Below are positions 54,134-64,000 of a stretch of 64,000 bases of DNA, piece after piece. The stretch's first letter is position 1. Each line of letters opens with the position of its first letter. Under the pieces are notes generated by a model. That model searched no databases and was not told where the DNA came from. It worked only from the letters and a program-made list of their open reading frames with translations. The stretch lies in assembly GCF_000004195.4 (NCBI RefSeq), contig NC_030683.2, positions 72,015,764 through 72,079,763 on the forward strand, in the 5' to 3' direction. The position numbers were made by a program, and so were the translations under genes. Source of the DNA: Xenopus tropicalis. Taxonomy: Eukaryota > Chordata > Amphibia > Anura > Pipidae.

Positions 54134-54996
54134 TTAGGGTTGTTTCACTAAAGGTCGATAAGTTTTATCGTTAAGTCGCATATCGTGTGCGTTAAATATC
54201 GCGCTACTGCATGCATTAATTTTAAGGCATGCGTTAATTTGCGTGCCAAAATAATACTAACGCATGATTCACAACCACTTAGAGACGCTAAATATCACAT
54301 TTGTCTGTGCGAAAATTAACACCTACTTGAGGCAGGCGGTAATTATAGAAAAGTACAGTTAATGAGCTTTTGGCAATAAAATATGGACTTTGCAGTGTGA
54401 TTTATTCAAGTATGTGTTGGCCCTAGAGTGATGCAGCCTTCAGTTTGCAGGCAGGGAAAAATCCTGGTGGGCCCCGGCCCTAGTGGGCCCCAGCGGCCCA
54501 GTCCGACCTTTGCCGGCGCTCCCCCTACTGACTATTCCTCCCCGATGCGTTCAATTTATACGCGCTCGGGGAGGACGTCAGGCGGGGGCCCTGTGGGGGG
54601 GTTAGGGGGGCCCCTGGGGGGGTTAGGGGACGCGGCTGGGGCACCTGCAGGGCTCCTGGGGCGGGAGCCCCGGTGGGCCCTGCACCCCCCAGTCCGACCC
54701 TGTTTGCAGGGAAATGGTCATTTTCATAAAAGTTATTTTACGAAAGTAATGCCGTGTAGGGCTAATATGACGTGGCGACTATTTGTGCGTGATCCGTTGA
54801 TTAGCGTGCGTTCTGTCAAATACCGCACAAAAATAGTCTTGGTCACTTAAATAACGCAAACAGCATCACGTCTAAATTAACGCAAATATACTTTTAGTGA
54901 ATCGTGCATTAAAACGCAAAAAATTAGACACGATAACATTTTTAACGCATGCTATAAATAGCGCACGTTTTAACGCACTTTAGTGAATCAACCCTA
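54134..54996. mobile_element. MITE with TAGGGTTG ends and nested hAT
   Basis: Left TAGGGTTGTTTCACTAAAGG and inverted right TAGGGTTGATTCACTAAAGT. The arms are rich in CGCATG/TAACGC motifs and pair imperfectly. A GC-rich hAT element interrupts the middle. Confidence 0.75.
54452..54702. mobile_element. GC-rich hAT element, nested
   Basis: 251 bp from CAGGGAAAAATCCTGG to CCAGTCCGACCCTG, flanked by the exact 8-bp duplication TTTGCAGG at 54444-54451 and 54703-54710. Its very high G+C contrasts with the AT-rich host element. The long frame through it is a composition artefact. Confidence 0.82.
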
Positions 54997-55906
54997 TTGT
55001 GTTTTATGACGCATGCACATGCTATGCTTCAGTGTGCATAAAAATCCATGTATACAAAATGTAGTCATTAACTAAATCGAAGCTATATATGCATATGTAC
55101 AATAGTGTTTCTGCTTAAAATTAGCTTTTTGCTTGCATTTAGACACCTTTTGTTTTACATGTGTTTGAGATGTGAGTGTAGTAGTAAAGGGAAATCATTT
55201 ACTCCCACTCTCTCCCCACCCAAGTAAATCTATAATCAAATATTTTCTGATTGCATAGGCATCCCAAAGGGGCATAAATAAGCTATTTACAAAATGAATT
55301 TTGCCTTTGCATTTATGCCTAGGAGTGTGCAAAAAGACCCATTCATTTACACCACTTAGTACAGGACATTTGTAACTACCAAGCTACTGTTTGTTACAAA
55401 AACAGGCAACACTGTTTAGTTTGTGCCCCTCTCTAGTCATGACATATCTTTAGTGATACCAGATTTGTTAGTGTTGCTTTACATCTAATGTATGAGAAAG
55501 GGACTGCATCTAATTTCTCTTTTAAGGGTCGTGCCACAGTGAACTGTTTTTTGGGCTACATATAAGAGCAAGCCCAGAAACAGCCCCACCGCTCACATCT
55601 GCTTGCATTGGCTCTGCATTGACCTGGGTACAGACACATAGATCAGATTTACAAAAAACAAGTGAGTATGTCTAAATCTGTGTTTCTGCACCCAGGCCAA
55701 CACAGTGCCTGTGCAGAGACATGAGTAGATATTGATGAAGTTGTATTTTCTTGGCCTGGGTTTATACGCAGGTTAAAGAGGAAAGAAAGAATAGGTTAAG
55801 GGCAATAACACTAGTGACACCTAAGGGCAATGACAAGAGCACTGGCAAGAAAATTTTCTGTCCTAGAGGGTGTGGAGAATAGCAACAGGTAAAACACTCA
55901 CATAAC
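54997..55906. other. Unannotated upstream flank
   Basis: No convincing exon, RNA gene or repeat boundary. Confidence 0.45.
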
Positions 55907-56161
55907 TAGGGATGCACTGAATCCAGGATTCGGTTCAGTATTCGGCCAGGATTCTGCCTTTTTGGGCAGTGTTCGGTTTCGGCTGAATCCACGGTTCTGG
56001 TCGAACTGAATCCAAATTCTAATTAGCATTAATTAGCATATGCTAATTAGCATTCCGAAGGGTTAAATGTTGGGGGGGATTTTAACCCTTCCGGGTCCTA
56101 ATTAGCATATGCTAATTGGTATTCAGATTCGGTTCAAAACACTAGGTTCGGTGCATCCCTA
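55907..56161. mobile_element. hAT-type non-autonomous element
   Basis: 255 bp with ends TAGGGATGCACTGAATCC and, inverted, TAGGGATGCACCGAACCT, flanked by the exact 8-bp duplication CACATAAC at 55899-55906 and 56162-56169. Inside, TAATTAGCATATGCTAATTA palindromes flank GGGTTAA/TTAACCC. Confidence 0.9.
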
Positions 56162-56169
56162 CACATAAC

Positions 56170-57659
56170 ATTAGTAAGCTCTTTTAAACAGGTCCCTCTT
56201 CACTACTTGTATTGGTTATTGGTTGCTTTTTATTTAAATCTGTACGTTATCGTTATATATATATATATATATACACACACGTTTGTTGCTCAGAATTATG
56301 GAATATGGTGCCGTGCTTTATAAATAAATTCCAGCATCAGTTAATCAGTTAATAGAGCTTCTCCAGCAGAATCCTGCATTGAAATCTATTTTTCAAAAAC
56401 TATGTGACCTGTGCTCTGATAAACTTCAGTCACACTTGCTGCTGAGCTGCAAGTAGGAGTGAAATCACCCACCTCCCAGCTGCTGATCAGCAGAACAAGG
56501 GGAAGGTAGCAAGATAGCAGCTCCCAGTAGATATCAGAATAGCACTCAATAGTAAGAAATCCAAGTCTGGCTTGGGACTCCTCCAGTTACATGGGAGTAG
56601 GAGAAACAATAGGTTACTTGAAAGCAGTTCTAATGTGTAGCACTGGCTGTTTCTCAAAGCTCAAACTCCGGCACTGAGATGACTGCCTACACTCCAATAT
56701 TACAACTAAAAAAAATACATTTGTTGGTTCAAGAATAAAAAAAAATGATTTTTACCACCCACAACTAGAGGGAATTTTCATGTCATTGCCCTTAAGTGCA
56801 AAGATGATCAGTGCAGATATGGCACAGCCAAGGCACAATCAACTGGCCAACATGTTGCAATGGCAGATATTTTCAAACCTCCCTGTTTTAGGCACATGGG
56901 ATTTTTCTGCAGATCAACAAAAATTTTGTTTGTGAGTTCAGCCAGAGGCAGGGACTTGAGTATGAGTATGCTAAGTCTATGAGTGATAGCGGAGGAAAGA
57001 CTGTTTTTGTTTTTGTCACTAACCAGAGCATCAGGAGTGGATGAAGAGAGATGAGACTGGACTTTAAAATGTGAACCAGGGCTGGGAGGTCAGTAGCTTG
57101 TGTATTGTTAATTAGGACAGTGGGGGCAGGAATAGGTGGACTGATGTGTCTGTCCGCTACTGGAGTCCAAAAGAGGAGGATAGAGGGAGAAAACTAGAGG
57201 GCCAAGGTTGTGAAGTATCATCACTATGCCTTTTCAAAAGATCACTGTAAGTCTGTTAGTACAGAGGTAGAAAAAAGCCAGGTTTCAAAGTCAGACAGGA
57301 AGTCAGCTGACAAGGTGACTGTATGTAAATGACAGCCACATATGCAGAGAAAGGGTGGAAGATCCAAATCCAAATGCCCTTTAAAAGAATTGAATCTGGA
57401 GGGATGGGAGTATGTTTAAACCAACAGGTGTCAAAGTATCATGTTAGAGATAAGTTTAACAATTAGGCTTTTATTATTATAATTATTATCCAGAGTAAGA
57501 CTATGCACTGAAAGGCATAGTTGGGGTAGTTTATATTCTATGCAAGAGATAACAGCTCAGTTATCTCACCAAGATTTCTTTAGTATGTATCACAAAAAGT
57601 GTTAAACTTCTATGTTGTATTTTTTCAAATATCCTCATATTTTGATAAAGCTGCCTTTA
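56170..57659. other. Unannotated upstream flank
   Basis: A short TA/CA microsatellite at 56255-56280; otherwise nothing recognised. Confidence 0.45.
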
Positions 57660-57815
57660 AAAGAAGACCTAACCTTGTCCTAACCCAGGCGCAGTAATCC
57701 TTTGCAACTAATAAGATGTTTGCTTTTAAACAGGTGACTGGTAAATGCTTCTTGCTGATTGGTTGCTATTGGTTACTGAACCTGGGCAAACTTAGTGCCT
57801 TTTATTACATATGGG
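57660..57815. repeat. Dispersed frog repeat, second copy
   Basis: CCTTTGCAACTAATAAGATG, TTGGTTGCTATTGGTTACTG and CTGGGCAAACTTAGTGCC match the repeat at 50925-51075. Confidence 0.55.
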
Positions 57816-57902
57816 GTTATATATTTAAAAATATTGTACCAAGGTATTTCTAAAAAAATGTGGGCAAATAACTTTTTTTCAGACAATTGCCAACTGTTGA
57901 CA

Positions 57903-58190
57903 AAATTCGAATTTCTCTTACCTACTTGACATAAATTCCATTTCTTCAAGTCTCAAAATGTCAGTACAGATGGCAGTATTGCCCCGCCCAGACAAGGAGG
58001 GAAGACCTTACCATAGCCAATCAAGATTAATTATGATATGTTTGACATTGCAGTACAGAAAAAAATATTAATAACTTGAGATGGGAACTCTGTACTGACA
58101 TATCGAGACTAGAATAAATGGAATTTATGACAAGTAGGTAAGTGAAATTCTCATTTTCTTCGGTGTTCCTTCCATGTCAGTACAGATTTA
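57903..58190. repeat. Inverted repeat resembling DIRS ends
   Basis: Left arm 57908-57970 (CTTACCTACTTGACATAAAT to GTCAGTACAG) is inverted at 58090-58165 (CTGTACTGACAT to ATTTATGACAAGTAGGTAAG). A third copy of the end motif, CATGTCAGTACAG, sits at 58175-58187. This end-end-end pattern parallels the DIRS terminal repeat plus internal complementary region, but no coding part remains. Confidence 0.4.
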
Positions 58191-58427
58191 CCAAGTCATG
58201 CCCCTAAAACGATATTTGGTGGGAATAAAATGCAATGAGGAGGAAGTTAGATGGTCTTATAGATCATGATTAATTTTGCTCGGCTACAGTAAGGGTCCTA
58301 CTTCATTGTCTGGGTGGGGCTATATTGCTCATCTGTACAGACACGGAAGCAGCACAAAAGTAAAAAATCAAAACTATTCCAGAAAATCCTTCAAAAATAC
58401 ATCAAATAAATATCAAATAAAAATTAA

Positions 58428-58927
58428 AGGAGAAGGAAAGGCTAATAAAGAGTTAATTTCAAGCTTCAGGCATACCTTCAGTTCTCTCAATAGTGCCATT
58501 AAGCCCCCCCATATTTCTCTCGTTCAGATTCTCCCCATATTTCTCCCATTCAGATGATCAGAAGCCTCAGAGGAAAAAAAAATTCTGAGCTCTGTAAAGA
58601 AGAATCCCATAATGCCTCGCTCCTGCACCAAGACCGGTGTACATGCTCAGTTTGTAAGAGTATGAGTAAGCTTCCTGCTGATTGGCTCAGATCACACAAA
58701 TTTCTGAGGGGGGAGGGAGTTCTTAGCATTCTTGAGGGAGGGGGGAGCAGGAGAGGGGAGAGAGCAGAGAGCTGTGTGTCTCTGGCACAGGAAAACAAAC
58801 AGACGAGGAATCCTGTATTCTGTACTTTTGAAAGAGAACTCAGTGCAGCGTTTCTGTGAGTGCTTATGGCTGTATTTACAAAGACTTTTCTGATAAAGCT
58901 TACTTAGTTTTTACCTTTCCTTCTCCT
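58428..58927. mobile_element. TTAA element with GGAGAAGGAAAG ends (500 bp)
   Basis: TTAA at 58424-58427 and 58928-58931. Ends AGGAGAAGGAAAGGCTAA and, inverted, AGGAGAAGGAAAGGTAAA. Same termini as 62462-62868 but a different interior. No transposase frame. Confidence 0.85.
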
Positions 58928-59024
58928 TTAAAAAAAAACTGATGACATCACTAAGCACCATTTATAAATATATATTTTCAAGCGGTTTTTTGTCTTAAAG
59001 TCAAGTGTTAGTAATGTACAGAGA

Positions 59025-59305
59025 GGAGAATTCTATGACAATTTGCACTCTATGTGGTTGCTAGAGGTTAATTACCATGGCAACCAGATAAATACTTACA
59101 AGGAAATAAGCGATATGATCTAGAATAAAACTGAAACCTTCCAGTCAACCTTATTGGTGACTGGGATCGGCAGCATTTTCAGCTGCCTTTAGAAAGAGCC
59201 AGAATAGGAATGATAATAATTTAAAACTATATAAAATAAGTTGGTTAGAATAGGTCTATCTACAACATTCTAAAATGTTAGGTTGAAATAATCTTCCCCT
59301 TTAAA
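59025..59305. repeat. Partial copy of the element at 1150-1760
   Basis: GTGGTTGCTAGAGGTTAATT, ACCATGGCAACCAG and a right end AATCTTCCCCTTTAA resemble that element; the left end is not defined. Confidence 0.5.
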
Positions 59306-59314
59306 AGCTATTTG

Positions 59315-59433
59315 CAGGTCCGGACTGAGATTCAAAATAGGCTTTGGCATTTAGCCCCCAACAGCCCAATAAATAGTGTCTGTCTATGGCATCCTACAGC
59401 AGCCAGAATTTACAGATTGTCAGTACGGGCCTG
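59315..59433. mobile_element. Short hAT element (119 bp)
   Basis: Ends CAGGTCCGGACTGAG and AGTACGGGCCTG; flanks GCTATTTG (59307-59314) and GCTGTTTG (59434-59441) differ at one base, as expected of an old 8-bp duplication. Termini resemble those of the GC-rich element at 54452. Confidence 0.75.
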
Positions 59434-59441
59434 GCTGTTTG

Positions 59442-62400
59442 TGGAATTTGTGCATTATAGAAATTAATATAACTACCATGCTGTTAAACTACAACTCCCA
59501 GAATCCTTCATCAGAGACCAGGTTAGTGTAGATGAATGCCAAGAGGAGAGATCTTATCTCTTTGTACCAAGGGAAGCAGCCTTTTTTTATTAAGAAAAAA
59601 AATCCAGGGATTGTGCCCATGCACACCAGAGCCTGGGTCATTATTTTGCTACTATAAAGGACATGTACTGCTTTTTTGTGTTTTACATGATAAACAGTTT
59701 TTTCAGCAGATACTGGGGCTAACTTGTACATCATTGCTTTTATAACGGGCACATTTTAGCTGCTCATTTGGCCATTGCATGGGGCCACTGGCAGACCTGC
59801 CCAAGTGATATCTGGCTGAAAATAATTTCAGCTGGTGTGATGGTTTGCCTTGGATGCCGTTATGATCCAATTGTTGGGCCAGGGATTGGATCACATAGGT
59901 GGCTAAAGGAGCAGATTTAACTGTATATGGCCACAGTAACTTGTAATAGACTGTTTAAAGTTAATTACTAATTTATTTGCTATTGGCAACTGCACTTGTG
60001 CAATTTAGAACCTATGTTTTGACCATCACAAGAAATTGTGTGTGTGATATTTCCCATATCACAAATAAATAAAGCTTAGAATTATACCTAAAACACTGCC
60101 TCCTCTTAAATGTACAAGAGCACTAAGATTCTAAAATCTACAATGTCTTCAGGGTAATTACTTTCAGAAAAAATTAAATCTAAAAAGTATTCAGGTATCA
60201 ATTAAATGCTGAAACAGGCCGCATTGGCATTATTAAATCAAGTCAGAGACACATCCCCTATTATGGTTTCAATCATGTCCCCATTCCTTGGTCCATGCCT
60301 ATTAAGTTCCTAAAACAACCCTGTTAATGTCATCAAAGGACACTTCATCATCTGCTTGTTCCTGGAGGCTATTGCAACAGCATATTGGGATAGAAGGGTA
60401 TTTACAGACTTACTGGAATCTGTGGGGTTAAAAAGCAGATTCCACTTACCAGAGTCCCTGCTGGGAAAGTGATTAATATCTTTCAGGGGTTTTGACATTT
60501 GTACCCTGGCTGCAGCCTGATAGTAAAATTGAGGCTTTAAAGGCCAGAAGGAGGAACAACCCTCAAGCTAGAATACATGTGGCTACCCATTTTAAAACCA
60601 CAGGCAAAAAATCAATTGAAGACATAATGAGTCTCTTTAGTCATCTCAAACCTGAAACTCAACTTTAGAGAGATGGATTTAACCATTAACTGCTTGCACA
60701 CTAATAACAAAGATAAACTATTTTTCCTAATTCTTTACTCAAGCTTGCATTATTGCACCCAAAAGGTAATAATTAAATAAAAGTAAGAAGTATTTTAATG
60801 TATTTGTATATAAACGTTCACTCAAATATATTAAAATATAGTATTCCTTTTCATTTATCTAAATGCCTATTCAACTGAATGGAAGCCTCTTTTACTGTGC
60901 TTTATCAGAGAAACAGATAAATGTTATCAGTTGAGTTCAGTGAAGCTATGGACTGCTCTTCTTGGTGGGCAATTGTGAATAATATTAATAAATGCTTTTA
61001 AATTTCTTTGCTCAGCAAATAAAATGAGAAAAGTAATGATTACATGTAATTTAAAGAACAAATACTTTTGTTATGTGTTTTTAGCTGAGAAAGTCTGCCC
61101 ATAAGTGCCACCATGTGAATTGTATGGTGAATTGGAATCATCCCATCATTTGAACAGAGGGTGGTTCCTAACCGTGGCTGCCATCCACACATGCCTTCTA
61201 GGACTTCATAGGACTGCAAAAAACCAAGCTCAGTGTATTCAACAATGTATCATTGTGGTTTATGTGAAATGTTGTTGAGATAAGTTGTCATTTTGCTAGT
61301 GTATCATTTGCGTCCTCAGTAAAGAGGATGGATTCATGGAATTGGTAAATTGTAACTGTTGGTATTGTAGCCTACAACTGAGGATTCCTGCTGGCTCTGT
61401 TGCCTGTTGCAGCTATGGCAGCTGGTATTATGTGTTATGGTTATGGTTTGCACTGGACCTTGCATTAGTAAATAGGCAATTTTGCCTGTAGATGAGATAG
61501 CAACCAGCACTATATTTTCTATAACACAGATACAGGTAACACAAATACCACATTTGGGAAATTCTTTACCCTGCAGAATATTTTCTTGAGAAACAGCAAC
61601 CTGTAACTCTCACACTGAGTACAAGCCAGAAAATTAGTAAGGGTTTCGCTAGTTTCTCATACGGCAGATACAAATTGTACCTAAATATAGCTGCTATGTT
61701 GCCTTTAAAATAAGGAACTACTTTCACATGTATGTTAATGAGCTAGGGCTTAAAAGCTCCCTGCTTTCTCACTAGAGCCTCTGAGCTAAGGGTAGGTGCA
61801 ACATGGTTGGCGCTATGCAGTCACATTGTTTGCTGGGGGGCTTGATTTTAATTGCATCACAGACTTATAATGTTAATAAGTAGTGTAGGACTCATGTAAA
61901 ATGGGGCCTTGGTGTGACACGTGAGCTTACATATTTTGGCCAAAGTTTGGCACTAACACCTCTAAGCGTTGACAATCTTTCTCTTTAATTTTTTGTGCAA
62001 ATGGTGTCTTTTTATCATTTATAGCAGCTCGTGAACTCCAGAGTGTGGGTTAGATCGAGCGATGGCACAAGGGTGTTTCTAGCAGCTGGGTTAAACCGAG
62101 CACTGGCGATTTTTTTCTGTGTTTAAAATAATGTTTGCATCATGTAGATATGGAATTGATAAGTGTCCTGATCCTGAATTTAACTAAGTCAAATATACAT
62201 ATTAATAAGAAGAAAACAGCCAAAGTTTATCATGCTTTCTTAGTGTAACAATAAACAAGCTATATGATATGCTATATGATATGCCCAGGCTGGCAGATGT
62301 CTTTCTGGGGGGTCCAATAAATCTTAGTGGGACAGACTTCAAGCCAGCAGTACCTATTTACACTCAAGGGTGGGGGTGACAGAGAGGCAAAGAGACAAGA

Positions 62401-62457
62401 TCACTTAGCAAAGAGTGTAGAAGGCATGTAGCATATATTAATGTAGTTTAGTTCTTC
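59442..62457. other. Upstream flank, little recognised
   Basis: A decayed GGCCATA-type MITE may cover 59735-59935 (right end TGTATATGGCCA). From 59940 to 62457 there is no gene or repeat boundary I can support; conserved regulatory DNA could be here but cannot be judged without alignment. Confidence 0.45.
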
Positions 62458-62461
62458 TTAA

Positions 62462-62868
62462 AGGAGAAGGAAAGGCAAAGTCACTTGGGGGTGCCAAAAT
62501 GTTAGGCACCCCCAAGTGACTTTAATCGCTTACCTCGTACCCCGGGCTGGTGCCCCTGTATGGAGAAAACAGTACCAGCCTGGGGTACCTGGGGCAATGC
62601 CCTTCCTGCTTCCCTTTCCGAAAATGCCAGTGGTCGGCGCATGCGCAGTAGAGTGAAAAGCCGACTTTTCTGTTAAAGTTTGGCTTTTCACTCTACTGCG
62701 CATGCACGCGCAGGGAACCAGGAAGGAAGAAGCGAATGCTGCTACCCCGGACTGGTGCTGTTCTCCCTGAGCAGGGGCACCAGCCTGGGGTAAAAGGTAG
62801 GCGATTAAAGTCACTTGGGGGTGCCTAACATTTTGGCACCCCCAAGTGACTTTGCCTTTCTTTCTCCA
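62462..62868. mobile_element. TTAA palindromic MITE with sub-hairpins at each end
   Basis: TTAA at 62458-62461 and 62869-62872. Ends AGGAGAAGGAAAGGCAAAG and, inverted, GGAGAAAGAAAGGCAAAG. Just inside each end a separate hairpin CACTTGGGGGTGCC...GGCACCCCCAAGTG occurs (62482-62517 and 62812-62848). The centre pairs over GCATGCGCAGTAGAGTGAAA and its complement. Confidence 0.88.
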
Positions 62869-62872
62869 TTAA

Positions 62873-64000
62873 AGGGGATGTAAAACCAATTTTGAAGTAC
62901 AGCATCTTCTAGTTTTCCCTGGACAGATGAGGGCTGATTTACTCTAGACTGAACTAATGAATCTAGCAAATGAATCCATTAGCAACATTTTTCTTACAGT
63001 CAGAATTTACAGGCCAATGGCAGACAATACATTTTCTGCAGTTAAATAAAAGGCCTATTCTGCCCACAGCCACTGCGGTTTAGTGAACATACTGTATGTG
63101 TTGTTTCGACTTTGCCAAGTATAATTACTTTTATAACATTCCCTCATTATGTGTATACCTGTAGAATGGTGGAACATTTATCATTTGCAGCCTTGCAGTG
63201 GCTCAGTTATGACTGGGGCACTATCTGCATGGAATTTGTATCCTATACTTGTCTCTATGTGGGTGGTTTCCCCATGCGGGTACATACAGGTAAGTTAATA
63301 AAAAGGCAACAGTGTGAGATTGAAAGCTCTGCTGAGACACGCACTGCATAAAATGTTGCTGCTATATATATTGGCTATATGTTTTGTGTATCCATTCTGC
63401 CACATGTACCTAACTTTGTAGCACTTGTACCTGATACTAAACTTTGCTCATGTTTTTTCCTGGAACAATTATATAAATCCTAAGGCACATATTTCATGCT
63501 GATTTGGCCCCTTCTGCTCCATACAGTATATGTTCATATTAAGAGGACTGGAATTTGCCTGTCAATACAAACATGGATCTGATTTTGGACAGAAAATGCA
63601 TATAAGCATATATAGAATTGAGTCATATCAATGCCAACATATAGGTGTTTTCCTTGTTGATAGCTTTTTACGCCAGAGTAGAAAATGCAATATGTACCAT
63701 AGGCCAAACTGTCTGGTCTGGTAATTAGTACATGTAAAAATACAAACAAGCTGCTGTTATTTGATTCCGGAATGTCCACAAATACAGTGAAAGTGGATTA
63801 AAAAAAAATCTGGTTTGTGTAAATTGACTGTAGTGTACCCCTTGATGTCTGATCACAGGCAGCAGGACATAGATCTCACTAATGCATGTACAATAGCTGC
63901 AAAATGTTTCACACCCAAGTCCTGGACACAGATCATAGACACCCTATGAGGCTGGGATAAAGGCTCCACTCTACCCAGGCAATTAGCCTAACAAAAAAAC
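62873..64000. other. Unannotated sequence to window end
   Basis: AT-rich, with no exon or repeat boundary recognised. Confidence 0.45.

Noticed and set aside
54428..54850. 140-codon open frame rich in Gly/Pro
   Set aside because: It runs through the nested GC-rich hAT element and both duplications, so it is a composition artefact.
62530..62814. 94-codon minus-strand frame
   Set aside because: Lies entirely in the TTAA palindromic MITE.
48721..64000. Alternative upstream first exon of ets1 (long isoform) or the neighbouring fli1 gene
   Set aside because: I looked for the known long-isoform start and for FLI1-like peptides on both strands and found none; they are probably outside the window.

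Overview
This is vertebrate nuclear DNA: AT-rich, intron-bearing and full of transposon remnants. It carries one recognisable cellular gene, the ETS-family transcription factor ets1, on the minus strand. The repeat types (TTAA-flanked hairpin MITEs, DIRS-type retrotransposons, hAT elements, and the 'pixel-like' families with ends such as GGTGGCCATACAC or GGGGAGATTAGTCGCC) point to a frog, most likely Xenopus. The species call is an inference from repeat style and from divergence of the ets1 protein; the sequence alone does not separate X. tropicalis from X. laevis.

ets1 runs from the start codon at 48356 down to the stop at 13926 in eight coding exons. I placed every splice junction on GT/AG, and the reading frame closes exactly: 1317 coding bases including the stop, giving 438 residues against 441 in human ETS1. 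The order is: first exon with the IKTE sumoylation motif; LLTP MAP-kinase site; Pointed (PNT) domain; acidic/transactivation exons; the serine-rich 'exon VII' (261 bp); and the ETS DNA-binding domain in the last two exons. Introns 1 (17.3 kb) and 6 (8.0 kb) are large. A GC-rich, CpG-containing stretch with many GGAA motifs surrounds exon 1 and is the likely promoter. The 3' UTR lies in the repeat-poor stretch below 13926, but its end is uncertain.

Layout on the plus strand. 1-8.1 kb is a repeat cluster: a MITE end, a 0.6-kb TTAA element, a 4.6-kb degenerate DIRS retrotransposon (2331-6938) with unequal inverted terminal repeats and an internal complementary region, a hairpin-rich TTAA MITE, and a further MITE carrying a nested hAT element with a perfect 8-bp target duplication. 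8.1-13.9 kb is ets1 downstream/3' UTR sequence. 13.9-48.36 kb is the ets1 gene, with nested MITEs in introns 1, 5 and 6 and elsewhere. 48.4-64 kb is the upstream flank: no further exon was recognised, but there are many small elements, including three hAT copies (two with exact 8-bp duplications and one with a 7/8 match) and two TTAA elements sharing the GGAGAAGGAAAG terminus.

The repeats are layered: several elements sit inside others, so relative insertion order can be read directly. No CRISPR, operon, rRNA or tRNA gene was found, and none is expected. I see no undescribed gene system; the most notable structures are the DIRS architecture, the nested palindromes and a possible ribozyme-like retroelement tail at 48.02 kb.
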